A stretch of 38,805 nt of DNA. Origin: Oscillospiraceae bacterium (GTDB lineage Bacteria > Bacillota > Clostridia > Oscillospirales > CAG-272). A program made the position numbers and the translations under genes. Shown piece by piece: positions 8,998-17,156 of the stretch (the first letter of the stretch is position 1; every line of letters starts with the position of its first letter). The notes under the pieces were generated by a model. It was given only the letters and a program-made list of their open reading frames with translations. It made no database searches and had not been told where the DNA came from. The stretch is taken from NCBI GenBank assembly GCA_015063955.1, contig SVTD01000013.1, positions 1-38,805 of the forward strand, in the 5' to 3' direction.

Positions 8998-9027
8998 TTG
9001 CGTATCAACAGTTACGAGGTATTAAAA

Positions 9028-9696
9028 ATGAAAAAAATAATCTGCGCCATCCTCCTTCTTGCGATGGCTCTCACCCTCTTCTCCTGCGCAAAATACGAGG
9101 GCATCGTTCTCGACACGGCAAAGATCTCCTCCGTTGAGTTCGTACTCCTTCCCGATGCCGATGTTGATAAGACCGGCTTTGTTGAGGCCTTCAACGCTGC
9201 AAAGATCACAGGCGCGGCAGACGAGGATGATAAGTCCGGAAACGACGTTATCGTTATCCCCTTTGCAAACGGAAATGACGTTGTGACCCTCTACTATCTC
9301 GGCAATGACAGCTTTGCCGTTACGGGCAATTTTATTGAGAAGAGCTATATCATCAAGTCCTCCGCTCTTACCGATATCTACAACGGTGCGGTCGATCCTC
9401 AGCCTGAGTTTGTTAAGATCGATGGCAGCTACGAGGCAACTCTCGTTAAAAAGCCCGGTGCTGAGATCGATACTGCGGCCCTCGTCAAGTATTACAATGA
9501 GTGTGAGATATCAGCAAAGGCAGAGGATCAGCAGTCTGACGATACTGTAGTTATCACCTGCAACGACGGAGAGTATACCGTTTCTCTTTCCTATCTTGGC
9601 GATAATCTTTTCCGCGTTTCAGGCTCCGAAATCAAGGTTGATTATATCATCAAGTCCAAGGAGCTTGCAAACCTCTACACAGAAGCTGTAAAATAA
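9028..9696 (+). CDS. Lipoprotein with an internal tandem duplication
   Basis: 222 aa. The ATG at 9028 follows its own promoter; the longer frame upstream runs back into uvrA. A hydrophobic signal ends in a lipobox (LFSC, Cys near residue 20), so it should be anchored on the outer face of the membrane. The mature part is two copies of an about 95-residue unit: each has an acidic helix ('FVEAFNAAKITG' / 'LVKYYNECEISA'), a strand pair around 'VTLYYLG' / 'VSLSYLG', and 'SYIIKSSAL' / 'DYIIKSKEL'. I do not recognise the family. It is monocistronic between uvrA and a small terminator. Confidence 0.85.
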   Translation: MKKIICAILLLAMALTLFSCAKYEGIVLDTAKISSVEFVLLPDADVDKTGFVEAFNAAKITGAADEDDKSGNDVIVIPFANGNDVVTLYYLGNDSFAVTGNFIEKSYIIKSSALTDIYNGAVDPQPEFVKIDGSYEATLVKKPGAEIDTAALVKYYNECEISAKAEDQQSDDTVVITCNDGEYTVSLSYLGDNLFRVSGSEIKVDYIIKSKELANLYTEAVK

Positions 9697-9701
9697 AATA
9701 C

Positions 9702-9722
9702 GGGGAGGCTCTGCCTCCCCTT
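9702..9722 (+). terminator. Weak terminator after the lipoprotein gene
   Basis: GGGGAGGC-N3-GCCTCCCC-type stem directly after the stop codon, followed by TT only; some readthrough into the next gene is likely. Confidence 0.55.
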
Positions 9723-9728
9723 AATTCT

Positions 9729-10616
9729 ATGAAAAGTTTCGATCTGAAAAAATGCACGGTGTGCCCAAGAGAATGCAGGGCCGACAGAACGAAATCCGTC
9801 GGCATTTGCGGCGAAGGGCAGGAGATGCGAATAGCAAAAATCATGCTCCACCGCTGGGAGGAGCCCTGTATCAGCGGCACGGATCCCAAAAGAGGCAGCG
9901 GCGCTGTCTTCTTTTCGGGCTGCCCTCTCCACTGCGTCTATTGCCAGAACAGGGATATAAGCTCAGGCGGAGTTGGCAGCGTATATACTCCGAAGGATCT
10001 TGCAGAAGTGTTTAAAAGGCTTGAGGAGGACGGGGCCTATAACGTAAATCTCGTGACTCCCACCCATTTTACCGCGGGCATCATCGAAGCGCTGGATATT
10101 TACAGACCGGGCATCCCCGTAGTCTTCAACACCTCAGGCTATGAAAAAGAAGATACCCTCGAGGCACTTTCCGGATATGCGGATATCTTCCTGACCGACC
10201 TGAAATACGGCGGTGCGGATACGGCAAAAAAGTATTCCGCCGCCCCCGATTATCCCGAGGTGGCTCTTAGTGCCGTGAAAAAAATGATCGGGATCGCAGG
10301 AAAGCCTCGCTTTGACGAAAACGGTATGATGACGGGCGGCGTTATCGTGCGCCTTCTCGTTCTCCCCGGACAGAGAAGGGATGCGGAAAACGCCCTCAGA
10401 AGTCTTCGTGAGCTGGTAGACTGCGAGGATATCATCCTCAGCCTTATGAGTCAGTACACTCCCGATTTTGCACCCCGGGACATGGGAGCGCTTTGCCGCC
10501 GCACCACTACCTTTGAATACGAATACGTGCGCTCAGTCGCCCTGGAGCTTGGATTCTCAGGCTTCGGTCAGGACAGGCAGAGCGCAAAAAGCTCATATAC
10601 ACCGGACTTTATTTAA
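9729..10616 (+). CDS. PflX-like radical SAM protein
   Basis: 295 aa. The radical SAM cluster motif is Cys65-x3-Cys69-x2-Cys72 ('FFSGCPLHCVYCQN'). An N-terminal CTVCPREC plus Cys27 resembles the extra cysteines of COG1313 (PflX, 'pyruvate formate-lyase activating-like' proteins). A GGxxx-type 'NTSGYE' and 'TDLKYG' are also typical. These proteins are 4Fe-4S/SAM enzymes; the substrate of PflX itself is not established. No good Shine-Dalgarno site precedes the ATG, which lies just after a weak hairpin. Only 12 nt separate it from glf, so the two are co-transcribed, though no functional link is evident. Confidence 0.85.
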   Translation: MKSFDLKKCTVCPRECRADRTKSVGICGEGQEMRIAKIMLHRWEEPCISGTDPKRGSGAVFFSGCPLHCVYCQNRDISSGGVGSVYTPKDLAEVFKRLEEDGAYNVNLVTPTHFTAGIIEALDIYRPGIPVVFNTSGYEKEDTLEALSGYADIFLTDLKYGGADTAKKYSAAPDYPEVALSAVKKMIGIAGKPRFDENGMMTGGVIVRLLVLPGQRRDAENALRSLRELVDCEDIILSLMSQYTPDFAPRDMGALCRRTTTFEYEYVRSVALELGFSGFGQDRQSAKSSYTPDFI

Positions 10617-10628
10617 AAGGAGAAAGAA

Positions 10629-11726
10629 ATGTACGATTATCTTATTGTCGGTGCCGGACTTTACGGCGCGACCTTTGCGAGAGAAATGACAGACGCAGGC
10701 AAGAAATGCCTCGTTATCGACCGCCGCGATCACATCGGCGGCAACATATATACAAAAGAGGTTGAGGGAATCAACGTTCACGTTTACGGCGCCCACATTT
10801 TCCATACTGACAACCGCGAGGTGTGGGATTACGTAAACCGATTTGCCGATTTTAACCGCTATACCAACAGCCCCGTTGCCTTTTATAAGGACGAGGTGTA
10901 TAACCTTCCCTTCAATATGAACACCTTCTCCCGTCTCTGGAGCATCAAAACTCCCGATGAGGCTAAGGCAAAGATCGAGGAACAGAAAAGAGAAGCAGGC
11001 ATCGGAGAGCCGAAAAACCTTGAGGAGCAGGCTATAAGCCTCGTCGGCCGCGATATTTACGAAAAGCTCGTCAAGGGCTATACGGAAAAGCAGTGGGGCA
11101 GAAGAGCAACAGAGCTCCCCTCCTTTATCATCAAGCGTCTCCCCGTTCGCTTTACATACGACAACAACTACTTTAACGACCGCTATCAGGGCATCGCCGA
11201 GGGCGGATATACGAAAATGGTAGAGAAGATGCTCGAGGGCGTTGACGTGCGCCTCTCCTGCGACTACTTTGAAAACCGCGCCGAGCTTGACGGCCTTGCA
11301 AAGAAGATCATCTACACGGGCGCCATTGATAAATATTACGGCTTCTGCTACGGCGAGCTTGAATACAGAACCGTCCGCTTTGAAACGGAAACTCTGGACT
11401 GCGACAACTACCAGGGCAACGCCGTTGTAAACTATACGGAGTACGAGATCCCCTATACCCGCATCATCGAGCACAAGCACTTTGAGTTCGGCAAGCAGGA
11501 AAAGACGGTCATCTCCCGCGAGTATCCCGCAGAATGGACGGAGGGATCAGAGCCCTACTACCCCGTCAACAACGAGGAAAACAACGCTCTTTACGCAAAG
11601 TATAAGGCTCTTGCAGACAAGGAGGATAAAGTTATCTTCGGCGGCCGCCTGGGCACCTACCGCTATCTCGATATGCACCACATCGTAGCCGAAGCCCTCG
11701 CCGCAGCAAAAAAAGAGCTCGAATAA
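10629..11726 (+). CDS. glf: UDP-galactopyranose mutase
   Basis: 365 aa with a strong ribosome site (AAAGGAG). This flavoenzyme converts UDP-galactopyranose to UDP-galactofuranose for cell-surface glycans. The FAD-binding motif 'VGAGLYGATFAREM' is at residues 6-19, followed by 'VIDRRDHIGGN' and 'YGAHIFHTDN', and the substrate-region 'YTEKQWG'. The C-terminus 'GGRLGTYRYLDMHH' is characteristic. Length is normal. Galactofuranosyltransferases are not adjacent, so the polymer it feeds must be encoded elsewhere. Confidence 0.95.
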   Translation: MYDYLIVGAGLYGATFAREMTDAGKKCLVIDRRDHIGGNIYTKEVEGINVHVYGAHIFHTDNREVWDYVNRFADFNRYTNSPVAFYKDEVYNLPFNMNTFSRLWSIKTPDEAKAKIEEQKREAGIGEPKNLEEQAISLVGRDIYEKLVKGYTEKQWGRRATELPSFIIKRLPVRFTYDNNYFNDRYQGIAEGGYTKMVEKMLEGVDVRLSCDYFENRAELDGLAKKIIYTGAIDKYYGFCYGELEYRTVRFETETLDCDNYQGNAVVNYTEYEIPYTRIIEHKHFEFGKQEKTVISREYPAEWTEGSEPYYPVNNEENNALYAKYKALADKEDKVIFGGRLGTYRYLDMHHIVAEALAAAKKELE

Positions 11727-11741
11727 AAAAAGATCCGCAAA

Positions 11742-11778
11742 GAGGCGCACTTCGCAAGGAAGTGCGCCTCAGTTTTAT
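11742..11778 (+). terminator. Terminator of the radical SAM-glf operon
   Basis: Twelve-base-pair stem GAGGCGCACTTC / GAAGTGCGCCTC with a 5-nt loop, then a T-rich tail. It lies 15 nt after glf and faces the convergent FliB-like gene. Confidence 0.85.
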
Positions 11779-11814
11779 TATTTTTATCTTTGAGATATGA
11801 ATTTCGGTAGGTAA

Positions 11815-12720
11815 TCAAAACCAGAATTCAAGCTTGACTGCCTCTGTGTTTTCCTCGGAATATTCCAGCTCCTCGGAAATTATTTGCGCAAGCTCTTCGG
11901 GTGCTCTCTCAGGCACGGCTCTTGCAACGGCGCAGAGAAGACGCTCGCAAAACAGGGCAAAGCCAAGGGATGCTCTCGCCTCGCCCCCGTCACGGGACGG
12001 GCTGAGATGCCTGTACACGAAATATGCAAGGGCACGCTCAAGGATATCCGAAAGCCCCTCGGGCGTTGACGTATCCGAGGTGTAGGATAAAAGAAGCTCC
12101 CTGTGAGATTCATCAAGATATTCAAGAGAGGAAATAAGCTCTCTCCAATCCCCGTCCGACACATCCCCCGGGCATACTCCGAATTCTTCATAAATGGTCT
12201 GAAGCCTTTCGGGATAGGGCACAAGTCGGTCGGAAAGGATGCCGTAAATCCTGCTTCTGCTCTCCTTTGCATCAAAATCAAGGGGCTCCCCGTTCTCCGG
12301 CTCTTCAATTTCCCCGATCTTTTCAATTTCGCCGTAATCATCGGAGGAAAGAATGATTCGCGCGGCCTCCTCGCAGGAAAGACCGATGCCTGCCTCTCCC
12401 CTTCCCCCGGAGAAATTATAAAATCTTGGATGCTCCCTGCAGATATCGCAAAGATACTCCTCCCCGAGATTGCAGATAATGCGGCAAAGACCGCGCCCGT
12501 CAAGATGGGGACAGCGCTCATCCTCCGCCAGCCTGAAATGAGGAGTCTCTCCCCTTTCAATGCTCTGCCTTATACTGTCGCCGTATACGCCGTCGGCTTT
12601 TTCATATTTTTCCAGAGAAGCCTTATCAATATCTATTTCCCAGCCTATACAGCAGGAATGGCGGCACCTGTCTGCAATGCATTTGAAATCCTTATAATAT
12701 TTTGGTGCAAAAAGCTCCAT
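11815..12720 (-). CDS. FliB-family protein (flagellin lysine N-methylase-like)
   Basis: 301 aa. The start 'MELFAPKYYKDFKCIADRC' and the cysteine pattern (14, 19, 23, 24 and then 70, 79, 83, 91, 94 in 'CPHLDGRGLCRIIC...CDIC') match the FliB/YkgJ-like family, which probably binds a metal cluster. In Salmonella FliB is required for methylating lysines of flagellin. Copies are common in Clostridia, often away from flagellar genes, and this window has none, so the substrate is open. It follows recG by 18 nt with its own Shine-Dalgarno site (AAGGAGA), so it is co-transcribed with recG. Confidence 0.85.
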   Translation of the reverse strand: MELFAPKYYKDFKCIADRCRHSCCIGWEIDIDKASLEKYEKADGVYGDSIRQSIERGETPHFRLAEDERCPHLDGRGLCRIICNLGEEYLCDICREHPRFYNFSGGRGEAGIGLSCEEAARIILSSDDYGEIEKIGEIEEPENGEPLDFDAKESRSRIYGILSDRLVPYPERLQTIYEEFGVCPGDVSDGDWRELISSLEYLDESHRELLLSYTSDTSTPEGLSDILERALAYFVYRHLSPSRDGGEARASLGFALFCERLLCAVARAVPERAPEELAQIISEELEYSEENTEAVKLEFWF

Positions 12721-12738
12721 AGCCGTACCGTCTCCTTC

Positions 12739-14880
12739 TCAGCTTATGCTGCTTTCGCTGTTGCTGTGCATTTTTGAAACGATGACTAAAAGACGTGCGT
12801 GGCGAGGATCGGAAAGATCGGGGTCGCTCTCGGCGATCCTGACCGCCGCCTCAACTGCGGATGAAAGCAGTCCTTCGTCAGTAATACCCGATGAGAAGGG
12901 CATCTCCACGCCGCCGCTCTGGCGGAAATTGCCGTCCTGAGAAAAGAAATCTCCGGGGCCTCGCATTTTAAGGTCTGCCTCGGCGACCTTGAAGCCGTCG
13001 TTTGTTTTGCACATTATATCAAGCCTCTGTCGGGACTTTTCGCTTTTCGAATCGGAAACGAGTATGCAGTAGGATTTTGCACGCCCGCGTCCCACTCGTC
13101 CTCTCAGCTGGTGAAGCTGGGAGAGTCCGAACCTCTCTGCGTTTTCAACCACCATAAGAGTGGCCTCCGGCACGTTTACTCCTACCTCGATGACCGTAGT
13201 GGAAACGAGAACGGAAAGCTCGCCCCGGGCAAAGGCGTCCATAACGCTGTCCTTTTCCTGAGTCTTCATCCTTCCGTGGATGAATCCGATCTCAAGATCG
13301 GGAAGCCTTTCCCGAAGCTCCTCGGCGTACTGCACCGCCGCCTTCAGGGGCGGCTCGCCCTGAGAGTCCTCCCCGAAGAGAAGAAGGTTTACCATCTCCT
13401 CGGGATTATCCTCCTTTTTCGCAGCCTCCTCGATGGAGGGGCAGACGATATATGTCCTGTGGCCCTCCTCCTTCTGCTTTCGGATAAATCCCAGCAGGCG
13501 GTCTCTGTAGCTTTCGTCCACACGGAAGGTCCCAACCTTCTGTCTGCCGGGGGGCATCTCGTCGAGACGGGAAACGTCAAGGTCTCCGTAGATAACGAGG
13601 GAAAGAGTTCTGGGGATAGGCGTGGCGCTCATAACGAGAGAATGGGCGCCCTTGGATTTATTCTTTAACGCCGCCCTCTGATTTACGCCGAAGCGGTGCT
13701 GCTCGTCGGTAATGACGAGGCCGAGACGCGAAAAATCAACTCCCTCGGAAAGAAGGGCGTGAGTTCCGATAATGAGAAGGGGGCCGTCGGGGGCGGAAAG
13801 TGACTCCTTCACCTTTTTCTTTTGTGCCGCAGTCATTGACCCGCAAAGGAAGGCAGTCTTTATATGGAGTTTTTCAAAAAGGGGCGCAAGATCGGCAAAA
13901 TGCTGCTTTGCAAGTATCTCAGTTGGCGCCATAAGGGCACACTGGTAGCCGTTCTTTGCCGCAATATATGCCGCCGCCGCGGCAACTGCAGTTTTACCGC
14001 TTCCTACGTCGCCGCAAAGGATGCGGCACATAGGCTCGCTCCTTGACATATCCGCAGAGATTTCTCCTACGGAGCGCCGCTGTGCTCCCGTCAGCTCAAA
14101 GGGCATAAGGGCGCAGAGGGGCGAAATATCAGTATCCGAAAAGGCGGGAGCCGTAGCTGACGCCTTTTTTTGCCTCCTGGTCTTCATAGCAAGGGAAAGA
14201 AGAAACATTTCGTCAAAGGCAAGACGGCGCCGCGCATTCTCAAGGGCAGAAAGGTCCGTCGGCAGATGAACGTTTCTCAAGGCGTAGGAAAGAGTGCAAA
14301 GAGCGTTATCCGAAAGTATCTCCGGAGGCATATGATCCCGAAGCTCCATTGCCGCCACCTTCAGCGCTTCCCTCACAAGCCCCGAAACGAATTTCTGGCT
14401 GAGTCCCTGAGACAGGGGGTAAACGGGAACGATGGGAGCAAGAGGTACGTCGGGAGAATAGATCTCGTGAATAGGCGAGGAAAGCTTTACCTTGCCCCCC
14501 TCAAGGGTGGGGCGTCCCCAGAAGCGGAATACTCCGCCGGTGTGGAAAACGTCCCTGAGAAAGGGCTGATTGAAATAGGTTATCTCAACGGAGCCGCTGT
14601 CGTCGAAGGCGCGAATCTTCAGAAGTGTCATTCCCCTTCTTATCATGCTTACCTTGGGCTCGGCGGCAACGGTAAGGATAAACGCCGACGGCGGGCAGGC
14701 ACCGTCTCTGCGGCAATGCATTGCCGCAGTGGCAACGGTCATAATATCCCCTCGGTTCTGATAAGCACGGGGATAGTGGCGGCAAAGATCCCATACGGTG
14801 AAGATCCCCGCCCTTGCAAGAGCCTGAGCCTTTGCGTTTCCAACGCCTCTCAGCTCCGTTACCGGTGATAATAGATTCAT
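12739..14880 (-). CDS. recG: ATP-dependent DNA helicase RecG
   Basis: 713 aa. RecG reverses stalled replication forks and processes recombination intermediates. The N-terminal wedge/OB part ('ELRGVGNAKAQALARAG', 'RIRAFDDSGSVEITYFNQPF'-type strands) precedes a superfamily 2 motor: Walker A 'GDVGSGKT' near 290, DEQH box near 390, 'VIEVGVNVPEA' and 'QLHQLRGRVGRG'. I choose the ATG at 14880 (MNLLSPVTEL) because AAAGGAGG lies 7 nt before it and the promoter is just upstream. First gene of a two-gene unit with the FliB-like gene. Confidence 0.96.
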   Translation of the reverse strand: MNLLSPVTELRGVGNAKAQALARAGIFTVWDLCRHYPRAYQNRGDIMTVATAAMHCRRDGACPPSAFILTVAAEPKVSMIRRGMTLLKIRAFDDSGSVEITYFNQPFLRDVFHTGGVFRFWGRPTLEGGKVKLSSPIHEIYSPDVPLAPIVPVYPLSQGLSQKFVSGLVREALKVAAMELRDHMPPEILSDNALCTLSYALRNVHLPTDLSALENARRRLAFDEMFLLSLAMKTRRQKKASATAPAFSDTDISPLCALMPFELTGAQRRSVGEISADMSRSEPMCRILCGDVGSGKTAVAAAAAYIAAKNGYQCALMAPTEILAKQHFADLAPLFEKLHIKTAFLCGSMTAAQKKKVKESLSAPDGPLLIIGTHALLSEGVDFSRLGLVITDEQHRFGVNQRAALKNKSKGAHSLVMSATPIPRTLSLVIYGDLDVSRLDEMPPGRQKVGTFRVDESYRDRLLGFIRKQKEEGHRTYIVCPSIEEAAKKEDNPEEMVNLLLFGEDSQGEPPLKAAVQYAEELRERLPDLEIGFIHGRMKTQEKDSVMDAFARGELSVLVSTTVIEVGVNVPEATLMVVENAERFGLSQLHQLRGRVGRGRAKSYCILVSDSKSEKSRQRLDIMCKTNDGFKVAEADLKMRGPGDFFSQDGNFRQSGGVEMPFSSGITDEGLLSSAVEAAVRIAESDPDLSDPRHARLLVIVSKMHSNSESSIS

Positions 14881-14906
14881 AGGTGCCTCCTTTCGTCTTT
14901 TTTTAT

Positions 14907-14940
14907 ATTGTACCACCCAAGCGCCCTCAAATCAAGGGCG
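14907..14940 (-). promoter_or_regulatory. recG promoter with a palindrome over the -35
   Basis: On the minus strand: TTGATT (14930-14935), 17-bp spacer, TACAAT (14907-14912). A perfect inverted repeat CGCCCT-N7-AGGGCG (14922-14940) is centred on the -35, in the position of a repressor site. Confidence 0.6.
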
Positions 14941-15000
14941 TCACGTCAATTCCGCCGTACCTATTATACATTCTCCTTTTTCTTTTTTCTCACCGTGCAA

Positions 15001-15038
15001 CAAAAATGCTCCCCGTTTTTTTAAACGCGGGAGCATTT
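15001..15038 (-). terminator. Terminator of the GH25 lysozyme gene
   Basis: On the minus strand AAATGCTCCCG pairs with CGGGGAGCATTT, followed by a T run, 21 nt after the stop codon. Confidence 0.8.
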
Positions 15039-15058
15039 GGCTTATATTCGTACAGGAT

Positions 15059-16969
15059 CTATTTCTCCTCAAGATAGCTTGTGACGGCGTAGACCACCTC
15101 TCCGTTGTAGAGAAGCTTTGACCAGCCGTTCTGGCTCACACCGATGCGCTGAAGGTATTCACCGTTCTCAAGGGTGTACACTATCTCGCTTTCCTGAAGG
15201 TCGGGCGCGGTCCTCAGATTTGTCTTTGACTTTGCAGTTACCTGCTCATCCACCTTTTCAAAGCCGTCGCTGTCAACGGCGGAGGTTGTAAGGTAGCTTG
15301 TAACGGCGTATACCGTCTTGCCGTTATACTCAAGGCGCGACCAGCCGTTGGAATGTACCCCCGTGCGGGTGACGTACTCGCCGTTTTTGAGAGTGTAGAC
15401 TACCTCGCCCGTCTGAGTGGAGGGCGCAGTTCTCAGATTCGTTTCGGATTTTGCCGTTACCTGCTCCTCTACCTCCGTAAAGCCTGAATATACGGGCGCG
15501 GTTTCGGGGGGATCGGTCTCGTCGGGGACAGCTTCCGTAGTAAGATAGCTTGTGACGGCGTAAACGTCTCTGCCGTTATAGGTAAGACGCGACCAGCCCT
15601 TGTCGCCTACGGCAGTACGGGGAAGATAGTCGCCGCGGGAAAGGGTTGCTACGATCTCGGAATCCGTTGTGGGAAGGGCCCTGAGGTTGACGACCTCCTT
15701 TGCGGTAACGCTGTCGTCTTTTGGAGAAAAGCTCTGGCCGTTTACCGCGTCCTGATCCACGGGCTCTCCCGTATTGACAGAAAGGTCTGTCGTAAGATAG
15801 CTCGTAACGGCGTATACCGTTTCGCCGTTATAGGTAAGGCGTGACCAGCCGTTTGTGCCGATGCCCGTGCGGGTAACGGTCTCTCCGTTTCTCAGCGCCT
15901 TCACTATATCGCTTTTCGTCGTAGCCGCCCGTCTCAGATTGGTCACGTCCTTGGCGGTGACGGTCTCGTTCACCTCGGTGTACAGCTTTTCCTCGTCCGT
16001 AAGGGGAGGGGCGGCGTCTGCGGGGCGCCTTGAAGGGACCCTTGCTTCTGCCCTGTCTCTTTCAAAATAGCATACGACCATATCCACGTTACCCGTAACG
16101 CCGGGAACTCTGCCCTTGTTGGTGTACTGCCATGCGTGGCACTTACCGGAGTAATCGGGGGCGTCCTTTTCGGGGTACGTAACTGCAGGATACTGTGCTA
16201 CCCATACCTTGTATTTTGCCTCGATATCAGTTATATTCCAGTAAGCCGAATCGGAAAGCTCGTCTCTGGCACCGTAAAGCATAGCCTCGTAGCCACCTTG
16301 AGAGACGGTATCCATAAAGGTGAGGGCGTTTTTCGTGCGCTGATCTCTTGAAACGAGGTACATTCGGCTGGAGGGAGATCTGAAACCCTCGCAGTCGTAG
16401 ACCACGGGGTAGGAAACGGGGTAGCCCGCAATTGCCTCAAGGGTCCAGCGCGCCTCCTCAGCCGCCTCCGTTTCGTTTGTTGCAGTTGAGAAAAAGTAAA
16501 CTCCTATAAGAAGCCCTGCCCGCTCTGCGCTCTGAATGTTGTAATCCGCATTGTCGTCCTTGTAGATGACACCGTTTTCGCCGCGATAGCCGATACGCAC
16601 GTAGGCAAAATCAAGGCCCGATGCGGCAACGTCCGCCCAGTTGATATTACCCTGCCATTTTGATACGTCGATGCCCTTTGAAAGCCCCGTTTCCTCGGGC
16701 AGAGTGCTTGCGTCAACGTCGGCACCCTCCTCGCCGTCGGGGTCTGTGTTTTCGGGGTCCACGTCGCCGCCTCCAACCGCGGAGGTGTCAAACTCACCCT
16801 TCGGCGGCTGGGTTTCTGCAGGAGACGTAGTGTCAGCCCCCCCTTTTCCCTCCCCGGAGGGAAAGGCAAAAAGTATCGCAAAAAAGATGACCGCCGCAAT
16901 AACCACCGTCAGGCAGATACCGCCGATTATCATCGTTCGTTTATCTAAATTTCCGAAAATATTTTTCAT
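15059..16969 (-). CDS. Membrane-anchored GH25 lysozyme with four SH3-type repeats
   Basis: 636 aa. A short cytoplasmic N-terminus is followed by one membrane helix (about 13-36) and a Pro/Asp/Thr-rich linker (37-95). The GH25 muramidase domain (about 97-305) has the conserved acidic residues Asp101 (GIDVSKWQG), Asp192 and Glu194 (YDCEG), so it should cut peptidoglycan glycan strands. Four bacterial SH3-like repeats (about 335-394, 419-478, 500-562, 573-634) share 'NGWSRLxYNG..VYAVTSYL' and probably bind cell wall. I start at the ATG at 16969 because a promoter at 17002-17030 lies downstream of the longer frame's start. The ribosome site is weak (GTGAAGG). Confidence 0.92.
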   Translation of the reverse strand: MKNIFGNLDKRTMIIGGICLTVVIAAVIFFAILFAFPSGEGKGGADTTSPAETQPPKGEFDTSAVGGGDVDPENTDPDGEEGADVDASTLPEETGLSKGIDVSKWQGNINWADVAASGLDFAYVRIGYRGENGVIYKDDNADYNIQSAERAGLLIGVYFFSTATNETEAAEEARWTLEAIAGYPVSYPVVYDCEGFRSPSSRMYLVSRDQRTKNALTFMDTVSQGGYEAMLYGARDELSDSAYWNITDIEAKYKVWVAQYPAVTYPEKDAPDYSGKCHAWQYTNKGRVPGVTGNVDMVVCYFERDRAEARVPSRRPADAAPPLTDEEKLYTEVNETVTAKDVTNLRRAATTKSDIVKALRNGETVTRTGIGTNGWSRLTYNGETVYAVTSYLTTDLSVNTGEPVDQDAVNGQSFSPKDDSVTAKEVVNLRALPTTDSEIVATLSRGDYLPRTAVGDKGWSRLTYNGRDVYAVTSYLTTEAVPDETDPPETAPVYSGFTEVEEQVTAKSETNLRTAPSTQTGEVVYTLKNGEYVTRTGVHSNGWSRLEYNGKTVYAVTSYLTTSAVDSDGFEKVDEQVTAKSKTNLRTAPDLQESEIVYTLENGEYLQRIGVSQNGWSKLLYNGEVVYAVTSYLEEK

Positions 16970-17001
16970 ACCTTCACCGTTTTTCAAGAATCTACTCGAA
17001 A

Positions 17002-17030
17002 AGTATATCACAATCTTCCGATAAAGACAA
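17002..17030 (-). promoter_or_regulatory. Promoter of the GH25 lysozyme gene
   Basis: On the minus strand: TTGTCT (17025-17030), 17-bp spacer, TATACT (17002-17007), about 33 nt before the chosen ATG. Confidence 0.7.
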
Positions 17031-17122
17031 GAGCCCCGACTGAATTCGGGCATATCGGGGGGATAGGAGGGTTAATATGTAAATAATTTTCAAAAAGCGG
17101 TAACAAACGGGAGATTTTATGA

Positions 17123-17128
17123 TATACT
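17123..17128 (+). promoter_or_regulatory. -10 element upstream of the DUF5722-like gene
   Basis: TATACT lies 28 nt before the GTG start; no convincing -35 is seen at 16-18 bp (GTAACA at 17 bp). Confidence 0.4.
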
Positions 17129-17156
17129 GTTTAAAATACTTCAATGGAGGTGCACC

